In this document: in pieces, positions 1 to 5,568 of the stretch
How the letters are laid out: each line of letters starts with the position of its first letter
How positions within the stretch are numbered: the first letter of the stretch is position 1
Assembly: GCA_902496845.1 (NCBI GenBank)
Contig: CABVCJ010000091.1
Coordinates: 1 to 6,135, forward strand
Source: an uncultured Collinsella sp.
Lineage (GTDB): Bacteria; Actinomycetota; Coriobacteriia; Coriobacteriales; Coriobacteriaceae
Length of the DNA: 6,135 bases
Reading direction: 5' to 3'
Position numbers and translations under genes: made by a program
Notes under the pieces: model-generated
Databases searched by the model: none
Seen by the model: the letters and a program-made list of their open reading frames with translations, nothing else
What the model was told of the DNA's origin: nothing

Positions 1-1
1 C

Positions 2-1129
2 GGCGGCTTAAAGATCATCGGCACCGAGCGTCATGAGTCCCGCCGTATCGACAACCAGCTGCGTGGCCGTTCCGGCCGTCAGGGCGACCCGGGCGAGACC
101 CAGTTCTACCTGTCACTCGAGGATGACCTCATGCGCCTGTTCGGCGGCGACAGGATGGACCGCGTCTCCAAGATGATGGTCACGGCCGACATGGGCGACG
201 ACATGCCCATCCAGCACAAGATCATTTCCAAGGCCGTCGAGAATGCCCAGCACAAGGTCGAGAGCATCAACTTCTCCATGCGTAAGAGCGTCCTTGAGTA
301 CGACGACGTCATGAACAAGCAGCGCCAGGTCATCTACGCCGAGCGCAACAAGATTCTGGACGGCAAGGACCTGACCGACCACATCACCGAGGTCATGCAC
401 GATACCGTGTACCGCTGTGTTCAGGAGTTCTGCACCAAGGACAGCCACGAGGGCGAGCGCGATCTTGAGGGTCTGCGCAAATGGGTCGTCGAGCTGACCG
501 GGCATATCGATACCCCTCAGTTCCCCGACGAGGACTTTGAGGCCCTGGCCGCCGATGTCTTGGCCTATGTTGAGAAGTGCTACAACATGAAGGCCGAGCG
601 TCTGGGCGAGGACCTGATGCGCGAGCTCAATACCCAGGTCATGCTGCGCGTCATCGATACGCGTTGGATGAACTACCTGCAGGAAATGGACTACCTCAAG
701 ACCGGTATCGGCCTGCGCGGCTTTGGCCAGCGCGACCCGCTGGTTGAGTACAAGACCGAGGCCTACGGTGCGTTCCAGATACTCGTCGATACCATGTACG
801 AGGATTACCTGCGCACTGTTCTGCGCATTGAGCTCAAAGCTGCCCCGCAGGCTGTGGAGCACAAGGAGGACCCCGCCCTTAAGGGTGCGCGCTTCTCTGG
901 CCCCGCCGAGGTCGATGGCGACAACAGCGATTCGGTACTACGCAAGCAGGCTCAGGTGCAGGCCCGCACCGCCGTCCAGGGTGGTCCGGCTGCCGTTAAC
1001 AACGGTGGCAAGGTAACGACCTACCGCAAGTCCGAGAGCGATGACCCCTATGTCAACGTGGGCCGCAACGACCTGTGCCCTTGCGGTAGCGGCAAGAAGT
1101 TCAAGTATTGCCACGGCAGGAATCGTTAA
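2..1129 (+). CDS. secA: SecA preprotein translocase ATPase, C-terminal part (5' end outside window)
   Basis: SecA is the cytoplasmic motor ATPase that pushes unfolded preproteins through the SecYEG channel. The frame is open from base 2, so the start lies upstream; 375 residues are visible, roughly the last two fifths of a typical 840-900 residue SecA. Near the left edge (visible residues 19-31) is QLRGRSGRQGDPG, the arginine-finger helicase motif VI of nucleotide-binding domain 2. The helical scaffold and two-helix finger follow, around residues 217-253, including YLQEMDYLKTGIGLRGFGQR, characteristic of SecA. A variable charged linker (about 277-350) leads to a complete SEC-C zinc-binding tail, C359-x-C361 and C370-H371 in NDLCPCGSGKKFKYCHGR; in other bacteria this tail binds zinc and contacts SecB or ribosomes. 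The TAA stop shares its last A with the prfB ATG. Identity is essentially certain; whether this is the only SecA of the organism cannot be seen. Confidence 0.98.
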   Translation, partial: GGLKIIGTERHESRRIDNQLRGRSGRQGDPGETQFYLSLEDDLMRLFGGDRMDRVSKMMVTADMGDDMPIQHKIISKAVENAQHKVESINFSMRKSVLEYDDVMNKQRQVIYAERNKILDGKDLTDHITEVMHDTVYRCVQEFCTKDSHEGERDLEGLRKWVVELTGHIDTPQFPDEDFEALAADVLAYVEKCYNMKAERLGEDLMRELNTQVMLRVIDTRWMNYLQEMDYLKTGIGLRGFGQRDPLVEYKTEAYGAFQILVDTMYEDYLRTVLRIELKAAPQAVEHKEDPALKGARFSGPAEVDGDNSDSVLRKQAQVQARTAVQGGPAAVNNGGKVTTYRKSESDDPYVNVGRNDLCPCGSGKKFKYCHGRNR

Positions 1130-2277
1130 TGGCCGAGGCTTTAGAGGTAACGCCCGCCGAGCTGGACGCGTTTGCGGACCGGCTCGGCGAGGTCGAGTCG
1201 TATCTTCATTTGGACGAGAAGCGCACGCGCGTGACCGAGCTCGAGGCAAAAAGCGTGGCCCCCGGCTTTTGGGATGACGCCGGCGCCGCTCGCGCCACCA
1301 TGGAGGAGATTGCTCGCGCCAAGGAAGATATCGCTGCCGTGGATACCGCGCGCGGCGAGCTTTCCGATGCTCGCGCCGCGCTGGAGCTTGCCGAGGAAAT
1401 GGGCGATGACCCCGATGCCGCCGCACTGCGTGAGGAGGCTGCCGCCACGGCGGAGCGCCTATCCCGCGCCATCGACGAGCTTGAGCTTGCGAGCTGGTTT
1501 ACCGGGGAGTTCGATCACGGCGACGCGATTGTGACCATCAAGCCCGGACAGGGTGGCCTGGAGGCCCAGGACTGGACCTTCATGCTCTTTAAGATGTACA
1601 TGAAGTACTGCCAGCGCCGCGGTTGGAAGGTCACCATCAACGATTGCCCCGCGGCCGAGGTTATCGGCATCGATCGCGCGACCTTTACCGTCGAAGGCAA
1701 GGATGCCTTTGGCATGCTTCGTGCCGAGGCCGGTGTTCACCGCCTGGTGCGCATTAGCCCCACCGACGACAAGAAGCGCCGCCAGACTACGTTTGCCGGC
1801 GTCGAGGTCATTCCGGTACTGCCCGACGATATCGATATCGAGATTAGTCCCGATGACATTCGCGTCGACGTGTACCATGCAAGCGGCCCGGGCGGCCAGG
1901 GTGTCAACACCACCGACTCCGCCGTGCGCGTGACGCATTTCCCCAGCGGTATCGTGGTCACGTGTCAAAACGAGCGCAGCCAGATTCAAAACAAGGCCGC
2001 GTGCATGCAGATCCTTAAGGCGCGCCTGTACGAGATTGAGCTCGAAAAGCGCGCCGAGGCCCTGGACGAGATTCGCGGACCCAAGACCACAATTGGTTTT
2101 GGCAACCAGATCCGCAGCTACGTGCTCTACCCGTACCAGATGGTTAAGGACCTGCGCACGGGCGTGGAGACCAGCAACGTCGAGGCAGTTCTTGACGACG
2201 GCGACCTGGATCCGTTTGTGATTGGCTATCACCGTTGGGCTACCGGCAACGCTGACGCGGAGGCCCCGTCTGCCTAA
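1129..2277 (+). CDS. prfB: Peptide chain release factor 2 (RF2), uninterrupted frame
   Basis: RF2 reads UGA and UAA in the ribosomal A site and triggers hydrolysis of peptidyl-tRNA. The 382-residue product has the N-terminal helical domain, then the recognition domain with GVHRLVRISPTDDKKRRQTTF, and the catalytic SGPGGQGVN with GGQ at 255-257; this Gln is the usual PrmC methylation site. Ala251 matches the Ala at position 246 found in most RF2s rather than the E. coli K-12 Thr. The ATG at 1129 is chosen over an in-frame ATG at 1108 because GGCAGGAA (1115-1122) sits at good spacing, the product begins where RF2s normally begin, and the upstream start would overlap the SEC-C tail. Two oddities: the position of the E. 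coli UGA frameshift (after TAT CTT, codons 25-26) is read through in frame, and the tripeptide anticodon is Ser210-Pro211-Thr212 instead of SPF. RF1 is excluded by the leading Ser, the RF2-type spacing and the C-terminal IRSYVLYPYQMVKDLRTG. Likely co-transcribed with secA. Confidence 0.97.
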   Translation: MAEALEVTPAELDAFADRLGEVESYLHLDEKRTRVTELEAKSVAPGFWDDAGAARATMEEIARAKEDIAAVDTARGELSDARAALELAEEMGDDPDAAALREEAAATAERLSRAIDELELASWFTGEFDHGDAIVTIKPGQGGLEAQDWTFMLFKMYMKYCQRRGWKVTINDCPAAEVIGIDRATFTVEGKDAFGMLRAEAGVHRLVRISPTDDKKRRQTTFAGVEVIPVLPDDIDIEISPDDIRVDVYHASGPGGQGVNTTDSAVRVTHFPSGIVVTCQNERSQIQNKAACMQILKARLYEIELEKRAEALDEIRGPKTTIGFGNQIRSYVLYPYQMVKDLRTGVETSNVEAVLDDGDLDPFVIGYHRWATGNADAEAPSA

Positions 2278-2304
2278 ACCGCTCGGTTTATGTGGAAATG
2301 GATT

Positions 2305-2330
2305 AAAACCCTCCGAGCAGGGCGGTTTTG
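2305..2330 (+). terminator. Terminator-like hairpin after prfB (first)
   Basis: AAAACC (2305-2310) pairs with GGTTTT (2324-2329); inside, after one C/C mismatch, TCC pairs with GGG around the loop GAGCA. The four Ts of the right arm act as a short U-tract, with little T-run beyond. Its place, 28 bases after the prfB stop, suits termination of secA-prfB transcription. Because the arms begin with A and end with T, a weaker terminator could also work on the opposite strand, but no gene there needs one. Confidence 0.6.
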
Positions 2331-2340
2331 TATCCAGAAC

Positions 2341-2368
2341 AAACCCTGCACAGGGGTGGTTTTTGTTT
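2341..2368 (+). terminator. Terminator-like hairpin after prfB (second, tandem)
   Basis: AAACC (2341-2345) can pair with GGTTT (2358-2362) with a bulge, or CCCT (2344-2347) with AGGG (2352-2355) around the loop GCAC. TTTTTGTTT (2360-2368) follows. It has the same AAACC...GGTTT design as the preceding hairpin 11 bases upstream, so the two read as a tandem terminator for the secA-prfB transcript. Confidence 0.6.
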
Positions 2369-2378
2369 GGCGAATCGG

Positions 2379-2384
2379 TAGAAT
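2379..2384 (+). promoter_or_regulatory. Possible -10 element for the YitT gene
   Basis: TAGAAT differs from the sigma-70 consensus TATAAT at one base and lies between the tandem terminators and the YitT start. The best partner upstream is TGGTTT (2357-2362, 16-base spacer), a poor -35. If used, transcription would begin near 2391, just before the hairpin at 2404-2429. Weak support: a single six-base match. Confidence 0.25.
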
Positions 2385-2403
2385 CGAATACATGAAGAAG
2401 TCC

Positions 2404-2432
2404 AAAGCGCATCCGATGGGGTGCGCTTTTTT
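2404..2432 (+). terminator. Strong hairpin with T6 tract immediately before the YitT ribosome binding site
   Basis: An 11-bp stem (2404-2414 with 2419-2429, one T-G wobble) closes a GATG loop, with GCGCA/TGCGC at its core. Six Ts run from 2427 to 2432. This is a textbook intrinsic terminator in shape. It ends one base before the Shine-Dalgarno sequence of the YitT gene, so it is either the last of three terminators behind prfB or a leader attenuator acting on YitT. Confidence 0.75.
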
Positions 2433-2440
2433 GAAGGAGG
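2433..2440 (+). promoter_or_regulatory. Ribosome binding site fixing the YitT start
   Basis: GAAGGAGG is a near-perfect Shine-Dalgarno sequence, four bases before the ATG at 2445. It decides between that ATG and an in-frame GTG at 2421: the GTG would lie inside the terminator stem and has no ribosome binding site of its own. Confidence 0.8.
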
Positions 2441-2444
2441 CAGC

Positions 2445-3335
2445 ATGGCGTATCGTCTGGACATTAAGCGCATTCTTTCGATGAACTTCTTTCACGATCT
2501 GCCCCAGATCATGCTGGGATGTGCCTTGGCCGCCATCGCGACCGACCTGTTTTTGATTCCCAACGGTCTTGCCGCCGGTGGCGTTACGGGCCTTGCGACG
2601 ATTATCCAGGCAGTCGGCGCAGCGCGAGGCGTGTCGCTTCCCGTCGGTATCCAGACCATCGTGATGAACGCCTTGCTGCTGCTGATCGTTATGCGCGAGG
2701 GCGGCATGTTCTATGTAGTGCAGACGGCGACGGGCTTTGTGCTGCTGGGCTTCTTTACCGATCTGTTTGCCCCGTTTGTAGCGCCTTTGGCACATGCGGA
2801 CCTGATGCTTCCCGCTATGTGGGGCGGCATTATCACGGGCATTGGTTATGGCATGGTGTTGCGCGCCGGCGCCAACACCGGCGGCTCGGACACGATTGGC
2901 CAAATCATCTCGCGTAACACCTCGCTGCCGGTGGGCTCGACCGTCATGGCAATCGACGTTGCCGTATGCGCGGCATCTGCTCCGGTATTCTCGCTCGAAA
3001 ATGCTCTATACGCAGGACTTTCGATGGTGATTAGCGGCTATGTGATCGATGCTGTGGTCGATGGCGGCAATAAGCGCCGTATGGTGCTCATCATCTCGGA
3101 TAACTTTCCCGATATCGCGGCCGACATCATGTATGGTCTGGGCCGCGGCTGCACCAAATTAAAGGCGACCGGTATGTATTCGGGCGTCGAGAAGCCGGTG
3201 ATCATGGTGATCGTTAGCCGTCGAGAGCTCAACACCCTCAAAACGATCGTGCGCGAGCGCGATCCTCACGCCATTGTGACGGTCGCCGACGTTACGGAAG
3301 CCTTCGGTGAAGGATTCAAGGATATTAACGCGTAG
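2445..3335 (+). CDS. YitT family membrane protein with C-terminal DUF2179 domain
   Basis: The 296-residue product is a multi-pass inner-membrane protein of the YitT/DUF161 family, widespread in Firmicutes and Actinobacteria and of unsettled function, often annotated as a putative transporter. Hydrophobic segments lie at about 21-38, 42-60, 67-83, 90-112, 124-140, 164-182 and 186-205. The family signature is visible as AGANTGGSDTIGQ (141-153), with a related glycine-rich stretch, GLAAGGVTGL, at 41-50, suggesting two similar halves. From about 213 the protein becomes soluble: the DUF2179 domain contains TGMYSGVEKP (242-251), a Ser-Arg-Arg and VTVADVTEAFGEGF (278-291), the usual end of this domain. 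The start follows GAAGGAGG. Terminators separate it from prfB upstream, and a long inverted repeat lies after its TAG stop, so it is probably transcribed alone. Family assignment is firm; substrate and role are unknown. Confidence 0.92.
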   Translation: MAYRLDIKRILSMNFFHDLPQIMLGCALAAIATDLFLIPNGLAAGGVTGLATIIQAVGAARGVSLPVGIQTIVMNALLLLIVMREGGMFYVVQTATGFVLLGFFTDLFAPFVAPLAHADLMLPAMWGGIITGIGYGMVLRAGANTGGSDTIGQIISRNTSLPVGSTVMAIDVAVCAASAPVFSLENALYAGLSMVISGYVIDAVVDGGNKRRMVLIISDNFPDIAADIMYGLGRGCTKLKATGMYSGVEKPVIMVIVSRRELNTLKTIVRERDPHAIVTVADVTEAFGEGFKDINA

Positions 3336-3356
3336 GCTGAATTTCGGTTTGCGGAC

Positions 3357-3428
3357 ATGATCCGCAATCCTGCCGTCCCCAAGGGATCAGGTGATCCGTA
3401 GGGGACGGCAGGATTGCGGATCATTTTT
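3357..3428 (+). repeat. Perfect 24-bp inverted repeat with nested hairpin and T-tract; probable YitT terminator or dispersed palindromic repeat
   Basis: Bases 3357-3380 and 3401-3424 are exact reverse complements over 24 positions, each arm holding TGATCCGCAATCC or its complement plus GCCGTCCCC. The 20-base loop has its own dyad, GGATC (3384-3388) with GATCC (3393-3397). TTTTT (3424-3428) closes the right arm, so RNA from YitT would form a very stable hairpin followed by Us. The stem is much longer than a terminator needs and has no mismatch, which hints at a repeat family or recent gene conversion between arms. No protein-coding content is visible. Confidence 0.85.
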
Positions 3429-3646
3429 GTGCCGGGGCGAGAGGTAGCCACCGCATCCAAAAGACGTTCACATTGATAAACCGTTTCATCAGCGGTTCTG
3501 CCTGCTAAATTGTTCAAATAATGATAAAAACTCTGGTAAAGCCATCGGTTTCCAGCATAATGAATGACGTACGTGCATTGCGGCTGTGTTGGGATTACCT
3601 TCGGTGCCGTGCGCATCTTGTCTTAAGAGGATGAAAGGAAGGCACA
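3429..3646 (+). promoter_or_regulatory. AT-richer leader and promoter region of the transketolase operon
   Basis: These 218 bases carry no convincing gene. Bases 3470-3565 are clearly AT-richer than their surroundings. A plausible -10 is CATAAT (3556-3561) with a weak -35, CTGGTA (3533-3538, 17-base spacer); transcription would begin near 3568 and give a leader of about 80 bases. An imperfect dyad, TGATAAACCGTTTCATCA (3474-3491), lies upstream and resembles an operator. AAAGGAAGG (3634-3642) is the ribosome binding site. I recognise no riboswitch. Confidence 0.4.
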
Positions 3647-4477
3647 ATGAGCGACGAAGAGCTCAAAAAGGTTGCCAACGAGGTAAGGAAGGGCATCGTC
3701 ACCGGCGTGCACGCTGCCAAGTCTGGCCATCCGGGCGGTTCGCTCGGCGCTGCCGACATCATGACCTATCTGTACTTTGAGGAAATGAACGTCGACCCGG
3801 CCGATCCCCGCAAGGCCGATCGCGACCGCTTTGTGCTCTCCAAGGGCCATTGCGCTCCGGGCCTGTACGCCGTGCTCGCCGAGCGCGGGTTCTTCCCCAA
3901 GGAGGACCTCGAGACGCTGCGCCATATCGGCAGCCACCTGCAGGGTCACCCCAACATGAACGACACCCCGGGCGTCGACATGTCCACCGGCTCGCTCGGC
4001 CAGGGCATCTCCGCCGCCGTGGGCATGGCCGTTGCCGCTAAGCACTGGGGCGATACTTACCGCACGTACGCCCTGCTGGGTGATGGCGAGAGCGAGGAAG
4101 GCCAGGTCTGGGAGGCTGCCATGTTTGCCGGCAACCAGCAGCTCGACAACCTCTGCGTGATCGTCGACCACAACGGCCTGCAGATCGATGGCCCCGTCGA
4201 GGAGGTCAACGACCCCATGCCGCTGGCAGACAAGTTCCGCGCCTTTAAGTTCCACGTGGTGGAGCTTGCCGACGGCAACGACTTCGATCAGATCCGCGCC
4301 GCCTTTGCCGAGGCCCGCGCCACCAAGGGTCAGCCGACCGCCATTATCGCCGAGACCACAAAGGGCAAGGGCGTCTCCTTTATGGAGAACCAGGTGGGTT
4401 GGCACGGTAAGGCCCCCAACGATGAACAGTTTGAGCAGGCCATGGCAGAGCTCACGGCCGCCGGAGAGGAGCTCTAG
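3647..4477 (+). CDS. Transketolase, N-terminal (thiamine-diphosphate-binding) subunit
   Basis: Transketolase moves two-carbon ketol units between sugar phosphates in the non-oxidative pentose phosphate pathway, in the cytoplasm. This 276-residue protein is only the pyrophosphate-binding half of a classical 660-residue enzyme. Visible motifs in order: SGHPGGSLGAAD (26-37), with the substrate/cofactor His28; SKGHCAPGLY (65-74); GSHLQGHP (95-102); TGSLGQG (114-120); the metal and diphosphate motif GDGESEEGQVWEA (145-157) ending at N176 of HNGLQIDG; and KGKGVSFMENQVGWHGKAP (239-257). The start is set by AAAGGAAGG. The downstream gene supplies the other half, with the TAG stop one base from its ATG. 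Codons are strongly biased to C- and G-ending forms, suggesting high expression. A specialised relative, for example a sulfosugar transketolase, cannot be excluded by sequence alone, but the absence of pathway neighbours favours the housekeeping enzyme. Confidence 0.95.
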   Translation: MSDEELKKVANEVRKGIVTGVHAAKSGHPGGSLGAADIMTYLYFEEMNVDPADPRKADRDRFVLSKGHCAPGLYAVLAERGFFPKEDLETLRHIGSHLQGHPNMNDTPGVDMSTGSLGQGISAAVGMAVAAKHWGDTYRTYALLGDGESEEGQVWEAAMFAGNQQLDNLCVIVDHNGLQIDGPVEEVNDPMPLADKFRAFKFHVVELADGNDFDQIRAAFAEARATKGQPTAIIAETTKGKGVSFMENQVGWHGKAPNDEQFEQAMAELTAAGEEL

Positions 4478-4478
4478 G

Positions 4479-5420
4479 ATGGCAGATGTCAAGAAAATCG
4501 CCACGCGCGTAAGCTACGGCGAGGCCCTCGTCGAGCTCGCCAACGAGCACGATGACTTTGTGGTCCTCGACGCCGACCTGGCCGCCGCCACGCAGACCGG
4601 CAAGTTCAAGGCAGCCCGCCCCGACCGCTTTTTCGATGTGGGCATTGCCGAGAGCAACCTGATGGGTGTTGCCGCCGGTATCGCAACCACCGGTCGCGTT
4701 GCCTTTGCGAGCAGCTTTGCCATGTTTGCCGCCGGCCGCGCCTTTGAGCAGGTCCGCAACTCCATCGGCTACCCGCATCTCAACGTTAAGATCGGCGCCA
4801 CGCACGCCGGTATCTCGGTGGGCGAGGATGGTGCCACGCACCAGTGCTGCGAGGATATCGCCCTTATGCGCGTCATTCCCGGCATGACCGTCATCGTTCC
4901 CGCCGACGATGTCGAGGCCCGCGCCGTGACGCGCGCCGCCTACGAGTGCGACGGTCCCGTGTACATGCGCTTTGCCCGCCTGGCCTCGCCGGTCATCAAC
5001 GATCCCGAGACCTACAAGTTTGAACTGGGTAAGGGCATCGTTATGCGCGAGGGCGCCGACGTTACCATCATCGCCTGCGGTCTGATGGTCGGCGAGGCCC
5101 TCGAGGCCGCCGAGCAGCTCGCTGCCGAGGGTATCGACGCCGAGGTCATCAACATGCACACCATCAAGCCCATCGACGCCGACCTGGTCGTCAAGAGCGC
5201 TACCAAGACCGGCCACGTCGTGACCGTCGAGGAGCACTCCGTGATCGGTGGCCTGGGCAGCGCCGTTGCCGACGTCCTGTGCGAGCAGTGCCCGACGCCG
5301 CTCAAGAAGATCGGCGTCAACGACACGTTCGGCGAGTCCGGCCCGGGTGCCGAGCTCCTGCACAAGTACGGCCTGGACGCCGCCAACATCGTGGCGACCA
5401 CCAAGGAGTTCTTGGCATAA
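4479..5420 (+). CDS. Transketolase, C-terminal (pyrimidine-binding and C-terminal domain) subunit
   Basis: This 313-residue protein is the second half of the split transketolase. Residues 5-170 form the pyrimidine-binding domain. The glutamate that activates the thiamine aminopyrimidine is E58 in DVGIAESNLMGVAAG. ASSFAMFAAGRAFEQVRNSI (77-96) and GATHAGISVGEDGATHQCCEDIA, from about residue 106, form the substrate side; the latter carries conserved histidines. The C-terminal domain runs from about 185 to the end, with INMHTIKPID (224-233) and VEEHSVIGGLGSAV (250-263). The active sites form at the interface with the N-terminal subunit. The start ATG follows the upstream stop by one base and is preceded by AGAGGAG (4465-4471), which lies inside the upstream gene and implies translational coupling and matched amounts. 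Much longer in-frame upstream starts are out of frame with the N-terminal subunit and are not used. A 1-deoxyxylulose-5-phosphate synthase half is less likely given the split architecture and the partner gene. Confidence 0.95.
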   Translation: MADVKKIATRVSYGEALVELANEHDDFVVLDADLAAATQTGKFKAARPDRFFDVGIAESNLMGVAAGIATTGRVAFASSFAMFAAGRAFEQVRNSIGYPHLNVKIGATHAGISVGEDGATHQCCEDIALMRVIPGMTVIVPADDVEARAVTRAAYECDGPVYMRFARLASPVINDPETYKFELGKGIVMREGADVTIIACGLMVGEALEAAEQLAAEGIDAEVINMHTIKPIDADLVVKSATKTGHVVTVEEHSVIGGLGSAVADVLCEQCPTPLKKIGVNDTFGESGPGAELLHKYGLDAANIVATTKEFLA

Positions 5421-5463
5421 GGCAAGGCGGATTTCAAAGACTGCTTCGCCAGTACTATGGAAA

Positions 5464-5500
5464 CCCGGCAGGGGCGCTCTCTTGGAGGGCGCCCCTGTTT
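5464..5500 (+). terminator. Intrinsic terminator of the transketolase operon
   Basis: CAGGGGCGC (5469-5477) pairs with GCGCCCCTG (5489-5497), and TCTC pairs with GAGG inside, around the loop TTG: about 13 bp with one wobble. Only three Ts follow directly (5498-5500). Outer CCGG-flanked AAAC and GTTT could extend the base. It lies 48 bases after the transketolase stop and between convergent genes, so it may serve both strands. Confidence 0.75.
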
Positions 5501-5501
5501 C

Positions 5502-5568
5502 AGTTGCGGTGAAATAAGGACTGTTTTGCCAGCCTAAAGGCTCAATTAATCCGCATTTCACCGCAACT
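5502..5568. repeat. 14-bp inverted repeat overlapping the end of the minus-strand gene
   Basis: Bases 5502-5515 (AGTTGCGGTGAAAT) and 5555-5568 are exact reverse complements over 14 positions, around a 39-base spacer with its own small dyad, AGCC-TAAA-GGCT (5531-5542). The right arm lies inside the minus-strand coding sequence and encodes its Ser-Cys-Gly-Glu-Met near the C-terminus. It could act as a transcription terminator for the minus-strand gene, but lacks a clear T-run on either side; a dispersed intergenic repeat is the alternative. Confidence 0.7.

Noticed and set aside
113..862. Long minus-strand open frames opposite secA, prfB and both transketolase genes
   Set aside because: They are antisense shadows of GC-rich coding sequence; the sense frames carry conserved motifs throughout and the antisense ones carry none.
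1108..1128. Upstream in-frame ATG adding seven residues to RF2
   Set aside because: It lies inside the SecA zinc-binding tail, has no ribosome binding site, and the ATG at 1129 has good spacing and a family-typical N-terminus.
1200..1215. A programmed frameshift in prfB
   Set aside because: Checked codon by codon: no TGA follows CTT and the frame stays open, so the feature is absent rather than missed.
2421..2444. Upstream in-frame GTG start for YitT
   Set aside because: The GTG is inside a terminator stem and the extension would translate the Shine-Dalgarno sequence itself.
2392..2484. A 30-codon frame starting MKKSKAHPMG that could be a leader peptide for YitT
   Set aside because: No ribosome binding site before it, no run of regulatory codons, and most of it is the terminator stem and an out-of-frame overlap with YitT.
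3266..3616. 116-residue minus-strand frame across the YitT end, the long repeat and the leader
   Set aside because: It reads through a perfect inverted repeat and antisense to YitT, has no clear ribosome binding site, and its composition is not protein-like.
4188..4478. Long plus-strand extension upstream of the second transketolase subunit
   Set aside because: It overlaps the first subunit in another frame and gives Arg/Pro/Ser-rich sequence typical of a shadow frame; the RBS-supported ATG is at 4479.
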